NCBI RefSeq assembly: GCF_020687745.1
Contig: NZ_JAJEWK010000011.1
Span: forward strand, 62,001-126,000
DNA from: Chryseobacterium sp. MFBS3-17
GTDB taxonomy: Bacteria > Bacteroidota > Bacteroidia > Flavobacteriales > Weeksellaceae
DNA length: 64,000 nt
Direction: 5' to 3'
In this document: piece after piece, positions 1 through 8,420 of the stretch
Numbering within the stretch: the first letter of the stretch is position 1
Layout: each line of letters begins with the position of its first letter
Position numbers and translations under genes: made by a program
Notes under the pieces: model-generated
Told to the model about the DNA's origin: nothing
What the model saw: the letters and a program-made list of their open reading frames with translations, nothing else
Database searches by the model: none

Positions 1-194
1 GCCGTTCCCAGAAAGATAATAAAGATTCTATAAAACGGCTTACCGAAGAAAACATGCAGCTTTCCTTCTTCCAGCTGGATGATCCGGTGCTGGAGAACAT
101 CCGCGAGGAGCTCACGAAAATTGACATCAATACCCTGACGCCTATCGAAGCCCTTATGAAACTGAATGCCATCAAGAAAATGACCGGTAAGTAG
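1..194 (+). CDS. mutS: DNA mismatch repair protein MutS, C-terminal end (partial)
   Basis: The open frame that enters at base 3 and stops with TAG at 192-194 encodes the last 63 residues of a longer protein. The tail contains [14 protein letters not shown], then [19 protein letters not shown], which is the typical end of MutS in Bacteroidota (the 'tPieALnkL' motif after the ATPase domain). MutS recognises base mismatches and recruits MutL. The mismatch-binding and ATPase domains lie outside the window, so only the C-terminal helical tail can be judged. The next gene starts 46 bases downstream behind its own promoter element. Confidence 0.85.
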   Translation, partial: RSQKDNKDSIKRLTEENMQLSFFQLDDPVLENIREELTKIDINTLTPIEALMKLNAIKKMTGK

Positions 195-215
195 TGATTC
201 ATACTTGAAAAATAA

Positions 216-223
216 TATCTTTG
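216..223 (+). promoter_or_regulatory. TAnnTTTG promoter element of the acyltransferase gene
   Basis: TATCTTTG matches the Bacteroidota -7 consensus TAnnTTTG and ends 17 bases before the ATG at 241. I see no good -33 TTTG partner at the usual distance. Confidence 0.5.
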
Positions 224-240
224 AATGAATTACACCAGGT

Positions 241-1332
241 ATGAAAAGAGATCTCTATATTGACTTTGCGAAGGGTTTCGCCACGCTTTCCATCATCTTC
301 ATTCACACGGTTTTCTGGTCCGGGCAATTCTATGTACCCACGGAAATGCGCGTGCTTTCTTTACTGATTGATGTTCCGCTCTTCTACGCTTTGTCCGGCA
401 TTACTTCCGGTGGCAATGTAGAAAAAACACTCTACCGGCTTTTGAAACTTCAGATTACGTTCATGATTTTCGTGACGTTTTTGTTTTTCCTGGATTATCT
501 TTTCAAGGTGGCCGGCATCCATATTTTCGGGATGGAATGGATGAAAAATTTCTATTCTTCTTTCGGATCCAAATATGTGCCCCGAAGCATCAGTGATGTG
601 CCGCAGTGGCAGAATCTGGGCAACTGGTACTTGCACCAATATACCAATGCAGATACTTTTCCTGTGGTAATGGGCAGTTTCTGGTACCTGAAAGTGTATT
701 TCATTCTGACCGTTCTGGGAGTATTGATTCTGAGGTTTTTTAAAAATCATATCAATTGGTTTATTGGAATATGCTTCGGACTTACGCTGTTATTCAATAT
801 TTTTCCACACTATTATCCTACGGGTCAGGTAGGCTATGTGGCACTTTATCTGGGGATTTTTCTGGTGGCTCACCAGTTGAAAGGCAAGAAGGTTCCACGG
901 GGCTGGATTCCCGTATTGTATGGTATTTTGCTGTTGATTCTGATTTTTCTATTCCGCGAATATGGAAAGGAGTTGTTCTTAAAAATGAATAAGGCGAAGT
1001 TTCCACCGAAATTACTGTACGTATTTTGGTCATCATTCTCACTGGTCACCCTTTTTGTGCTCTATAACCGGCTGAAAATTTCAAAACCCAACTGGCTCAC
1101 CTACATTGGCAAAAATGCCATTTTCTACTATTTTGCACAAGGCATCAGTTCATCCCTCGTCTATTTCGCAGTAATTGCACTGCAGGACGAAATGAAATGG
1201 TGGGTTCTTCTGCTCCTCATTTATGCTTTGAATGTGGGTTTAGCAGTTGTCATTGCCGAAGCATTAAAGAAAGTAGATGCGCTGGGCTGGAAAATACTGG
1301 AGTTTTTACGCAAAAAAACCGCATCGGCATGA
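241..1332 (+). CDS. Acyltransferase family 3 membrane protein
   Basis: This 363-residue, very hydrophobic protein has about ten predicted membrane segments. Its N-terminus (D8, K11-G12, and His22 in the IHT motif inside the first membrane helix) has the pattern of the acyltransferase-3 family (OatA, WecH, NodX type), where the histidine is needed for transfer of acetyl or other acyl groups across the membrane to sugars or cell-wall polymers. The acceptor cannot be told from sequence and no glycan cluster lies beside it. It follows mutS with its own promoter element and converges on a small membrane-protein gene 35 bases away. Confidence 0.8.
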   Translation: MKRDLYIDFAKGFATLSIIFIHTVFWSGQFYVPTEMRVLSLLIDVPLFYALSGITSGGNVEKTLYRLLKLQITFMIFVTFLFFLDYLFKVAGIHIFGMEWMKNFYSSFGSKYVPRSISDVPQWQNLGNWYLHQYTNADTFPVVMGSFWYLKVYFILTVLGVLILRFFKNHINWFIGICFGLTLLFNIFPHYYPTGQVGYVALYLGIFLVAHQLKGKKVPRGWIPVLYGILLLILIFLFREYGKELFLKMNKAKFPPKLLYVFWSSFSLVTLFVLYNRLKISKPNWLTYIGKNAIFYYFAQGISSSLVYFAVIALQDEMKWWVLLLLIYALNVGLAVVIAEALKKVDALGWKILEFLRKKTASA

Positions 1333-1344
1333 GCAGATACGGTT
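1310..1344 (-). terminator. Likely terminator of the 77-residue membrane protein gene
   Basis: Arms 1317-1325 (AACCGCATC) and 1336-1344 (GATACGGTT) pair with one mismatch. Read on the minus strand the stem is followed by a run of seven T. It overlaps the last codons of the convergent acyltransferase gene. Confidence 0.45.
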
Positions 1345-1367
1345 CTATAAAATAATACTTGGGTGAT

Positions 1368-1601
1368 TTAGTTCTTGCGGCCGCTTCGGGCAATTAAGGC
1401 AATGATTACAATCAGTACCAATGCGCCGATTACCCAGTAAAGAGGGTTGGTTACCCATTCCTCGGTAGTCGTAGAGGTGGTTACAGATTGCTGTACTGTT
1501 TCAGTAGCCTCCTGTGCGAAAGCCAGAATACTGCAAAACAGCATGATGATCAGTAAGGTCAGTTTTTCGTAACGTCTCTTTATAAAATTTGTAGTTTTCA
1601 T
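1368..1601 (-). CDS. Small secreted or membrane-anchored protein, unknown function
   Basis: The 77-residue product has a basic start, a hydrophobic segment ending AFAQ (a plausible signal peptidase I site near residue 30), a Thr/Ser/Glu-rich linker, then a second hydrophobic segment (about residues 52-71) followed by the basic tail ARSGRKN. This suggests a single-pass protein with a short periplasmic linker and a cytoplasmic positive end. I do not recognise a family. It has about 170 bases of AT-rich sequence before it and stands alone, convergent with the acyltransferase gene. Confidence 0.6.
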   Translation of the reverse strand: MKTTNFIKRRYEKLTLLIIMLFCSILAFAQEATETVQQSVTTSTTTEEWVTNPLYWVIGALVLIVIIALIARSGRKN

Positions 1602-1771
1602 AATTCAGAAATTTAATGTTTGATGATAATTAAATTTCAATTTGAGTACCAAAAACATCAGCCACCCGAAACATCTTTAAATAATATAAGCAATTCTTAT
1701 AATTCTGAAAAGTTCCGGCTGGGCTGGTTTATGTTTTTAAATAATCTTAAATTTACCGAAAAATTAAGAAT

Positions 1772-2350
1772 ATGTTCAAACTGAAACTTCCTACAGATCC
1801 CCGCTGGGCGAATATTGCTGAAGGAAACCTGAGCGAAATCCTGACCGATCATGCCTGGTGCGAGCAAAAAGCTGCAACAAACGCCATTACCCTGATCACC
1901 ATGTTGCCGGAATATCCTGAAATCGTTACGGAATTGCTGGTCATTGCTCAGGAAGAGCTGGAGCATTTTCAAATGGTACATGAAATCATCAAGAAAAGGG
2001 GCTATGAACTGGGACGTCCTCGCAAGGATGATTATGTGAATGACCTTTTTAAATTCATTATTCAGGGAAGCCGCGAAGATCTGATTGTTGATAAAATGCT
2101 TTTTGCGGCCATGATTGAAGCCCGGAGTTGCGAACGGTTCAAGGTGCTTACCGAAAACATTAAAGATGAAGAGTTAAAGTTTTTTTACCGCGACCTGATG
2201 ATTTCTGAAGCCAATCATTATACCGCTTTTATCGGCTACGCCAGACAATTGGGCGATCCCGAAAAAGTAAACCGGCGCTGGGAAGAATGGCTGGAATATG
2301 AGGCCGGAGTCATCCGGAGTTATGGAAAAAAGGAAACCATACACGGATAA
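1772..2350 (+). CDS. miaE: tRNA-(ms2io6A37) hydroxylase-like protein (MiaE family)
   Basis: The 192-residue protein resembles MiaE, a non-haem di-iron monooxygenase that hydroxylates the isopentenyl group of 2-methylthio-N6-isopentenyladenosine at tRNA position 37. Visible ligand motifs of the four-helix ferritin-like fold are E31 in the WCEQKAA segment, E62-x-x-H65 in EELEHF, the EARSCERF helix and the SEANHY helix. Length matches the family. The next gene starts 9 bases after the stop, so the two are probably cotranscribed. The exact substrate depends on whether this organism makes ms2i6A, which the window does not show. Confidence 0.85.
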   Translation: MFKLKLPTDPRWANIAEGNLSEILTDHAWCEQKAATNAITLITMLPEYPEIVTELLVIAQEELEHFQMVHEIIKKRGYELGRPRKDDYVNDLFKFIIQGSREDLIVDKMLFAAMIEARSCERFKVLTENIKDEELKFFYRDLMISEANHYTAFIGYARQLGDPEKVNRRWEEWLEYEAGVIRSYGKKETIHG

Positions 2351-2359
2351 TTGCCAGAT

Positions 2360-2977
2360 ATGAAACGAATACAGACCGAAACGGTACTCAACGTGCTCCT
2401 GAAATCTTTTTTTCAGGGACTGATGATTGTAGGTCCCTTCGGACTTACCATTTTTTTTATCTGGTACATCGTTTCTTCTGTAGATAACCTGTATCCGGCC
2501 ATTTCGGCAAAATATCCCGGGGTTGTTTTTCTGTCAGTAATCAGCATCATTACCCTCCTGGGATTTCTGGGAAATAAATTTATTGTGGGCAGATTCCTGC
2601 TGGACCGCATGGATACACTTCTGGAAAGTACTCCCGGCATCAAGCACATTTATACCCCTACCAAAGATGTGATGTCTTCCTTTGTGGGAGACAAAAAGAA
2701 ATTTAACCGGCCGGTCTGGGTGAAAACTAATGAAAATCCTGTGGTTTGGCGCATTGGCTTTCTGACCCAGGAAGATATGACCGATGTGGATAAACAGGAC
2801 TTCGTAGCAGTGTATCTGCCGCACTCATATGCCATCTCCGGCTGGGTGATTGTCACCGATGAAAAGAATGTAAAGCCCGTGGTGGGAATGAGCGCTGCGG
2901 CAGCCATGAAATTTGCCGTAAGTGGTGGTGTGGCCGGATTTCACTCAGATAAAAATGTATTCAAAGCGCCGGAGTGA
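2360..2977 (+). CDS. DUF502 family membrane protein
   Basis: This is a 205-residue protein with two N-terminal membrane helices (roughly residues 18-40 and 55-75) followed by a soluble part with the conserved IKHIYTPTKD segment and the run VPV-type 'YLPHSYAISGWVIVTDEKNVKPV', features of the DUF502 family. The function of the family is unknown. An in-frame TTG at 2351 lies just upstream, but the ATG at 2360 gives the natural start MKRIQTE. It follows the tRNA hydroxylase gene closely. Confidence 0.8.
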   Translation: MKRIQTETVLNVLLKSFFQGLMIVGPFGLTIFFIWYIVSSVDNLYPAISAKYPGVVFLSVISIITLLGFLGNKFIVGRFLLDRMDTLLESTPGIKHIYTPTKDVMSSFVGDKKKFNRPVWVKTNENPVVWRIGFLTQEDMTDVDKQDFVAVYLPHSYAISGWVIVTDEKNVKPVVGMSAAAAMKFAVSGGVAGFHSDKNVFKAPE

Positions 2978-3064
2978 AGATCACTTTACCTATGATTCAG
3001 CATTTTCAGCGCCTGCATGGTGCAGACCCTTTCTATTATAATCAATTAAAAAATATTCAGCATA

Positions 3065-4441
3065 ATGAAACTTCCATACGCAGAACCTTATCGCATAAAA
3101 ATGATCGAAGAAATCCGCCAGTCCACGCCGGAAGACCGTGCAAAGTGGCTTAAAGACGCGGATTTTAACCTTTTTAACCTGAAATCTTCACAGGTTTTTA
3201 TTGATTTGTTAACAGATTCCGGTACAGGATCCATGAGTGACAGACAATGGAGTGCACTGATGACCGGGGACGAAAGCTACGCCGGATCCCGCTCTTTTCA
3301 GGAGCTTCAGGAAACTGTACAACGCATCACCGGATTCAGATTTTTGCTGCCTACCCATCAGGGCCGTGCAGCAGAAAATGTTCTCTTTTCTGTCCTGGTA
3401 AAAGACGGAGATGTGATTCCCGGTAACTCCCATTTTGATACCACCAAGGGACATATAGAAATGCGTAAAGCACATGCAGTAGATTGTACCATAGACGAAG
3501 CTTTTGACATTGAAAATATGCATCCTTTCAAAGGTAATATTGACCTGGAAAAACTGGAAAACGTATACCAACAGTACCCGAAAGAACAAGTTCCGTTCTG
3601 TCTGATTACCGTAACGTGTAATACCTCCGGCGGGCAGCCTGTTTCTTTGGAAAACATCAAAGCTGTAAAGGAATTATCTGACCGCTACGGTATTCCGGTG
3701 TATTTTGACAGCGCGCGATATGCAGAAAACGCCTACTTCATCAAGAAAAGAGAAGCCGGGCAGGAGCACAGAACCATCAAGGAAATCTGTAAAGAAATGT
3801 TTTCTTATGGAGACGGAATGACCATGAGTTCTAAAAAGGACGGACTGGTAAACATAGGCGGATTTGTGGCGCTGAATAATGAAGAGGTATTCCGTCAGGC
3901 ATCCAATATCACCATTATTTATGAAGGATTCATCACCTACGGTGGGCTGGCCGGAAGAGATATGGCTGCGCTGGCTGTAGGACTGGACGAAGCTACTGAA
4001 TTTGATTACCTGGAAAGCCGGATTTCACAGGTGGAATATCTGGGAGCGAAACTGATGGAATTCGGCATTCCCGTGCAGAAGCCTATTGGGGGGCATGCGG
4101 TATTTGTTGATGCCCTGAAGTTTCTGCCGAATGTTCCTCGGGAAGAGTATCCTGCGCAAACTTTAGGGCTGGAACTGTATAAGGAAGCCGGAATTCGCGG
4201 GGTGGAAATTGGAACCCTGCTGGCAGACCGTGACCCTGAAACACGTGAAAACCGCTATCCGAAGCTGGAATTGCTGAGACTGGCCATTCCGCGCCGTACC
4301 TATACCAATAATCATATGGATTATATTGCAGCCGGACTGAAGAATGTATATGACCGAAGAAACGAAATTACCAAAGGTTATAAAATCACCTGGGAGCCGC
4401 CATTGCTGCGTCACTTTACCGTGAAACTGGAAGAAGCCTGA
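3065..4441 (+). CDS. tnaA: Tryptophanase (tryptophan indole-lyase)
   Basis: The 458-residue PLP enzyme belongs to the beta-eliminating lyases and should split tryptophan to indole, pyruvate and ammonia. The PLP lysine is K258 in MSSKKD. Two positions decide between tryptophanase and tyrosine phenol-lyase: D125 in HFDTTKGH corresponds to the tryptophanase Asp (Thr in phenol-lyase), and V380-E381-I382 replaces the phenol-lyase Met-Glu-Arg that binds the phenol. Both favour tryptophanase, although the segment around K258 (LVNIGGF and YGGLAGRDM) reads more like phenol-lyase. There is no tnaB permease or obvious tnaC leader next to it. A strong terminator follows. Confidence 0.9.
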   Translation: MKLPYAEPYRIKMIEEIRQSTPEDRAKWLKDADFNLFNLKSSQVFIDLLTDSGTGSMSDRQWSALMTGDESYAGSRSFQELQETVQRITGFRFLLPTHQGRAAENVLFSVLVKDGDVIPGNSHFDTTKGHIEMRKAHAVDCTIDEAFDIENMHPFKGNIDLEKLENVYQQYPKEQVPFCLITVTCNTSGGQPVSLENIKAVKELSDRYGIPVYFDSARYAENAYFIKKREAGQEHRTIKEICKEMFSYGDGMTMSSKKDGLVNIGGFVALNNEEVFRQASNITIIYEGFITYGGLAGRDMAALAVGLDEATEFDYLESRISQVEYLGAKLMEFGIPVQKPIGGHAVFVDALKFLPNVPREEYPAQTLGLELYKEAGIRGVEIGTLLADRDPETRENRYPKLELLRLAIPRRTYTNNHMDYIAAGLKNVYDRRNEITKGYKITWEPPLLRHFTVKLEEA

Positions 4442-4466
4442 GAAGACAGGATTTCTGAATAATAAA

Positions 4467-4499
4467 ATAACCGGAAACAGCACGTTTCCGGTTATTGTT
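4467..4499. terminator. Bidirectional terminator between tnaA and the barrel protein gene
   Basis: A perfect 12-base stem (4467-4478 and 4484-4495) with a five-base loop AGCAC sits between two convergent genes, with A-rich and T-rich flanks that suit either direction. Confidence 0.8.
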
Positions 4500-4519
4500 A
4501 TTTAAGCCTGAGCTCTTAT

Positions 4520-5050
4520 TTATTGTGCAGATCCGCTTCTGATAAGGTCAAAAGAAGCACCCACCAAAAACGCAAACTGATTGTTCAAACGTCTGTAACC
4601 AATTCCTTCTGTATTGAATTTTGCAATCGGGAACTGAGTCTCTGCAAATACGCCGAATCCTTTGTCAAAGAAATAACGAACACCGGCATGGGCACCAAAA
4701 TTCTTCAGACCAAGATTCAGACCCGGATAGATGTCAAAGTTTTCCGGCAAGCCGATCACGTCTCCCAGGTGCGCACTGGCACGAGCTTTCACGTCAAAAC
4801 GGTGTTCTGCTCTAGGTTTTCCGTCTACCACGTTTTCATCTACACCCAGCAGGTAACCTGCCTGTGCACCCACAGAAAAACTTTCGCCCAGTCCGTAGTC
4901 CAGTGAAGTCACAATCCCTGCGCCGCCGCTCTGAATGTTGGCACCCAGATTCAGACGAAGGTCTCCGCTTCCGCGGAATGCATCATTGTCAGATTGTGCG
5001 CCGGCAAAACCAAATGCCACCATGGCAGCCCCTAAAAATATTTTTTTCAT
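4520..5050 (-). CDS. Outer-membrane beta-barrel family protein (DUF6646-like)
   Basis: The 176-residue product starts with a clear signal peptide (MKKIFLGAAMVAFGFAGAQ) and continues as alternating short beta strands rich in Gly and aromatic residues (GLGESFSVGAQAGYLLG, NFGAHAGVRYFFDKGFGVFAE), the pattern of a small eight-strand outer-membrane barrel. Flavobacterial proteins of this kind are grouped as DUF6646. Function is unknown. It has its own TATCTTTG promoter element and a terminator shared with tnaA. Confidence 0.7.
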   Translation of the reverse strand: MKKIFLGAAMVAFGFAGAQSDNDAFRGSGDLRLNLGANIQSGGAGIVTSLDYGLGESFSVGAQAGYLLGVDENVVDGKPRAEHRFDVKARASAHLGDVIGLPENFDIYPGLNLGLKNFGAHAGVRYFFDKGFGVFAETQFPIAKFNTEGIGYRRLNNQFAFLVGASFDLIRSGSAQ

Positions 5051-5069
5051 AATTTAAAATTTTACGTTG

Positions 5070-5077
5070 CAAAGATA
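5070..5077 (-). promoter_or_regulatory. TAnnTTTG promoter element of the barrel protein gene
   Basis: On the minus strand TATCTTTG ends 19 bases before the ATG at 5050, a good match in sequence and position. Confidence 0.6.
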
Positions 5078-5083
5078 CTCTAT

Positions 5084-6310
5084 TTATTTTTTTGATATTT
5101 TATACAGTTTTCCGCTGTCTGTGACCCCGTACAGGTTTCCGTCGGCACCACTCAGTACATCCCGGAAACGCTCATTCTGGTCTTCCAGTAACCATTCTTC
5201 ACCGGTGACCTTATGACCTTCTATGACCAGCCGTATGATTTTATTACCACTGAGACATCCGACAAAGAGATTGTTTTTCCATTCTTCTATGGATCCGGTG
5301 TAGAAATCAATTCCGCTGGGCGAGACCGACGGATCCCAGAAATAAACGGGCTGCTCCAGTTCCTCTTTGTGACCGATGCCGCTGCCAATTGTCAAACCGC
5401 TGTATTCCTCGCCGTAGGTGATGGTGGGCCATCCATAATTTTTGCCGGCGAGAATCAGGTTGATCTCATCGCCGCCCTTTGGTCCCATTTCTGCTTCCCA
5501 CAATTCACCTGTTTCCGGATGAAACGCAATTCCCTGTGGGTTTCTGAGGCCTGTCGCAAATATTTCGGGTTTCCAGCCCGCCGGTACAGGATTTCCGGGT
5601 GCGGCTTTTCCGTCACGGGTGATTCTGATGATTTTACCGTAGTATGTTTGCTGATCCTGGGCCAGCGGTCGGGTTTTGCGGTCAGAACGTTCGCCGGTAC
5701 TCAGATACAGCATGCCTTGCTGATCAAATGCCAGTCTGCTTCCGTAATGTTTATCGCCATCATAAGTGGGGGTGGCGCGGAAAATGACCTGAGGATTCTC
5801 AACGCGCTGTTCATCATCACTGATGCGGCCTTTGCCTACTGCAGTATGGTTCCCCTCTTTGAAAGGTTCCGTAAATGACCAATAGATGGTCCGGTTGGTG
5901 GCGTAATCCGGATCCAGCGCTACGTCCAGCATCCCGCCTTGTCCTTTGTCATCTACCGCCGGAAAGCCGGTTATACGGGATATGGATTGCCCATCAGCAG
6001 AGATGATGTGCATGTGGCCGCTTTTGTCAGTGGTCAGAAACCTGCCTTCTGTGAAATTCACAATTGCCCACGGCCTTCCCAGCTCAGCATTGATGGCTTC
6101 TACCGTATAACCGGTTTTGGTTTTCACGGCCTTTATTCTGGTTTGTCCATCAAAAGCGGGCGGTATACTGGTGTTTCGTTTTGCTGTTTCGGGGTTTGCG
6201 TTATTTACAACGGAGTGGTTTGCCCCGGATTTCTGTGCTTTGGATTCTTCTTTACATGAAATAAGGAACATAACAGTAACCAGAGTATATTTAAGCAATG
6301 TAGTTTTCAT
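5084..6310 (-). CDS. PQQ-dependent sugar dehydrogenase family lipoprotein (GSDH)
   Basis: The protein has the six-bladed propeller signature of the soluble glucose/sorbosone dehydrogenase family: PWAIVNFTEGRFLTTDKSG at the first blade, the LAFDQQGMLYLSTGERSD region, and GLRNPQGIAFHPETGELWEAEMGPKGGDEIN. The related enzyme YliI (Asd) oxidises aldose sugars with PQQ and calcium. I chose the ATG at 6310 because it gives a lipoprotein signal with Cys at residue 20 (VMFLISCKEE) and sits 24 bases after a promoter element; the frame runs 58 codons further upstream but that extension is not signal-like. PQQ biosynthesis genes are not in the window, so substrate and activity are inferred. Confidence 0.8.
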   Translation of the reverse strand: MKTTLLKYTLVTVMFLISCKEESKAQKSGANHSVVNNANPETAKRNTSIPPAFDGQTRIKAVKTKTGYTVEAINAELGRPWAIVNFTEGRFLTTDKSGHMHIISADGQSISRITGFPAVDDKGQGGMLDVALDPDYATNRTIYWSFTEPFKEGNHTAVGKGRISDDEQRVENPQVIFRATPTYDGDKHYGSRLAFDQQGMLYLSTGERSDRKTRPLAQDQQTYYGKIIRITRDGKAAPGNPVPAGWKPEIFATGLRNPQGIAFHPETGELWEAEMGPKGGDEINLILAGKNYGWPTITYGEEYSGLTIGSGIGHKEELEQPVYFWDPSVSPSGIDFYTGSIEEWKNNLFVGCLSGNKIIRLVIEGHKVTGEEWLLEDQNERFRDVLSGADGNLYGVTDSGKLYKISKK

Positions 6311-6334
6311 CAGGAAAATTTTGCTAAAAATACC

Positions 6335-6342
6335 CAAAAATA
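6335..6342 (-). promoter_or_regulatory. TAnnTTTG promoter element of the sugar dehydrogenase gene
   Basis: TATTTTTG on the minus strand ends 24 bases before the ATG at 6310 and supports that start over the longer frame. Confidence 0.5.
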
Positions 6343-6398
6343 AGGCCTGTTTCCTTACAGTTTTCTGCCCTTTTCTTTCAGAATTAGAGGGAGGCAGG

Positions 6399-6776
6399 TC
6401 ACTGTTCCAGAACAAACTGGACCGGTACATGCACTCTGCCACTGACATTGCGAAAAATAATTCCGTTTTCTTCTTTGGTGACATTGACGGAATAATTATG
6501 CAGCCTCCGGATTTGCGAAATGACCCGTACGTTGTACATATCGCCGTTTTGTTCGGTTGGCGTTATGACTTTTTTGATTCCGTTAATCACCACTGCATAG
6601 GGTTTGTGAAAATCACTGCTGGCCTGAAATGAAACCAGATATCCACCTTCATCGGATACCTGATACATTCTGTAAGTGGGGTTTTTGATTTGAGGGATAT
6701 CCACTTCGCTGGTATTATTTTTACAACTGATGAAGAATGCAAAAAATAACAGGAGGAATATTCGTGCAGTTTTCAT
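6399..6776 (-). CDS. Small lipoprotein, unknown function
   Basis: This is a 125-residue protein with a lipoprotein signal (lipobox FFISC, Cys at residue 18). The mature part is short and mostly beta-like, without a motif I recognise. It lies just upstream of the sugar dehydrogenase gene on the same strand (88 bases between stop and next start), so the two may be cotranscribed, but the downstream gene has its own promoter element. It is divergent from the S41 protease gene, sharing a 49-base AT-rich gap. Confidence 0.6.
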   Translation of the reverse strand: MKTARIFLLLFFAFFISCKNNTSEVDIPQIKNPTYRMYQVSDEGGYLVSFQASSDFHKPYAVVINGIKKVITPTEQNGDMYNVRVISQIRRLHNYSVNVTKEENGIIFRNVSGRVHVPVQFVLEQ

Positions 6777-6825
6777 ATTTTTGAATATTAATGGATTAGT
6801 TTTTAATTTTAATCAAATTTGTCAG

Positions 6826-8307
6826 ATGAAATTTACGAAAATAATAAGTATAATCATTGTTTTTTTTACAATTTTTGCGTCCTGTCGCAAAGATGATGAT
6901 CAGAATTTTGGCTCTGTAAACGATTTTGTATGGCGTGGACTCAACTCCTGGTACCTCTGGCAGCCGGATGTGCCGCAATTGGCAGATCAGTTGATGATGA
7001 ACCCCGGTCAGTACCAAAATGTGATAAACGGTAAATCACCCGACCAGCTGTTTTACAGTTTGCTGTACAAATATAATACGGTTCCCCGGGTAGATCGTTT
7101 TTCATGGATTGTAAGTGATGTGGATGCGCTGATGGCCAGTTTCAGTGGCGTGACCAAAAGTAACGGGATGGATTTTGCGCTTTTCGCGAAAGACAACTCC
7201 TCGGGCAGCGTGGTGGGCATTGTCAATTACGTGGTACCGGCGTCTCCTGCTGCGCTTGCCGGGATTAAACGGGGAGATGTCATTACCAGAGTCAATAACA
7301 CACCGCTGACTACCAATAACTATACGGATCTGCTGAATGAGCAGTACAGCATCACCATAGCAGATACGGTAATGCAGACCGCGGGTGGGATCGTGACTAC
7401 AGACGGACCGTCTTACAATCTATCCGCAGTGGTACTGGAGGAAAATCCGGTGGCCTTTTATAAAAAATTTGAGCAAAACGGAAAAAACATTGGTTACCTG
7501 GTGTACAACAGTTTCCGGTCCAATTATAATGATGAGCTGAACAACGCTTTTGCAACCATGAAGGCAGACGGCATCAATGAACTCATTCTGGATCTGCGCT
7601 ACAATGGTGGTGGATCGGTAGAATCTGCTGCAGCATTGGGGCAAATGATTACCGGTCAGTTTACCGGACAGCCGTATGTACACCTGAACTTTAATCAGAA
7701 GCACGGGCAGTACAGCAGTACAGAAACGCTCTCCAACAGTGTGAAAATTTACGATTTTGCCAATGGGCAGACGACCCAGACCGGCACCCAGACTGCAAAC
7801 ACATTACAACTGAGTAAGGTGTATGTGCTCACCTCCGCCGGAAGTGCATCTGCCAGTGAACTGACCATACAGGGACTTCGTGCATATATCAATGTGATTA
7901 CGGTAGGTTCTGAAACCTATGGAAAGTTTGTAGGCTCCAACACCCTTTTTGATTCCCCCGGCTACGATTACCTTTCATACGAGAAGCGCAATAAGGGACA
8001 CCGCTGGGCCATGCAGCCCATCACCTTTGCGTATGTCAATGGAAACAGCGATCCCAATCCGGTTTCCGGAGGGATTTCTGCAGATTATGAAGTCAATCCG
8101 TATGCGTATTTCGGGACTATGGCGGAATTCGGTGAGCTCTCGGATCCCGGTCTTTCTACCGCACTGAATCTTGCTGCCGCCAAGATGGCTGCCGGCTTCG
8201 GCGATTCTCCGTTTAGAAAGATGAACAATTTTGTGGGCAATAAGAAAACACTGAGTCCTTTCGGCGCAGACGTGTACATAGAACCATCTACCCTGCAGAA
8301 AAGATAA
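6826..8307 (+). CDS. S41 family peptidase lipoprotein with PDZ domain
   Basis: The 493-residue protein is a C-terminal-processing-type serine protease. It has a lipoprotein signal (FTIFASC, lipidated Cys near residue 19), an N-terminal helical region of the kind that precedes S41 domains in Bacteroidota (VWRGLNSWYLW), a PDZ-like segment around residues 110-165 (SPAALAGIKRGDVITRVN), and the catalytic domain with S342 in GSASASE and K367 in ETYGK. The 25-residue spacing equals that of the Ser/Lys dyad in E. coli Tsp. It probably cleaves proteins in the periplasm. The ATG at 6826 was chosen over an upstream in-frame start at 6730 because it opens the signal sequence directly. Confidence 0.85.
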   Translation: MKFTKIISIIIVFFTIFASCRKDDDQNFGSVNDFVWRGLNSWYLWQPDVPQLADQLMMNPGQYQNVINGKSPDQLFYSLLYKYNTVPRVDRFSWIVSDVDALMASFSGVTKSNGMDFALFAKDNSSGSVVGIVNYVVPASPAALAGIKRGDVITRVNNTPLTTNNYTDLLNEQYSITIADTVMQTAGGIVTTDGPSYNLSAVVLEENPVAFYKKFEQNGKNIGYLVYNSFRSNYNDELNNAFATMKADGINELILDLRYNGGGSVESAAALGQMITGQFTGQPYVHLNFNQKHGQYSSTETLSNSVKIYDFANGQTTQTGTQTANTLQLSKVYVLTSAGSASASELTIQGLRAYINVITVGSETYGKFVGSNTLFDSPGYDYLSYEKRNKGHRWAMQPITFAYVNGNSDPNPVSGGISADYEVNPYAYFGTMAEFGELSDPGLSTALNLAAAKMAAGFGDSPFRKMNNFVGNKKTLSPFGADVYIEPSTLQKR

Positions 8308-8328
8308 CGAGACCCATATGCAGTTCTG

Positions 8329-8362
8329 AATCAGGGCGCTTCGTTTTCCTGATTTCTTTTTT
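8329..8362 (+). terminator. Terminator of the S41 peptidase gene
   Basis: Arms AATCAGG (8329-8335) and CCTGATT (8348-8354) pair and are followed by TCTTTTTT. Confidence 0.65.
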
Positions 8363-8364
8363 CA

Positions 8365-8372
8365 TAATTTTG
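8365..8372 (+). promoter_or_regulatory. TAnnTTTG promoter element of uvrB
   Basis: TAATTTTG lies directly after the terminator of the preceding gene and 48 bases before the uvrB ATG, leaving a leader of about 45 bases. Confidence 0.55.
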
Positions 8373-8420
8373 CAGAGTCATTGTTCAGCATATTGACTTT
8401 GATTTATATTATCAGGAAAA

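Noticed and set aside
3065-4441. Tyrosine phenol-lyase as the name for the PLP lyase
   Set aside because: The residues at the phenol-binding positions are those of tryptophanase (Asp instead of Thr, Val-Glu-Ile instead of Met-Glu-Arg).
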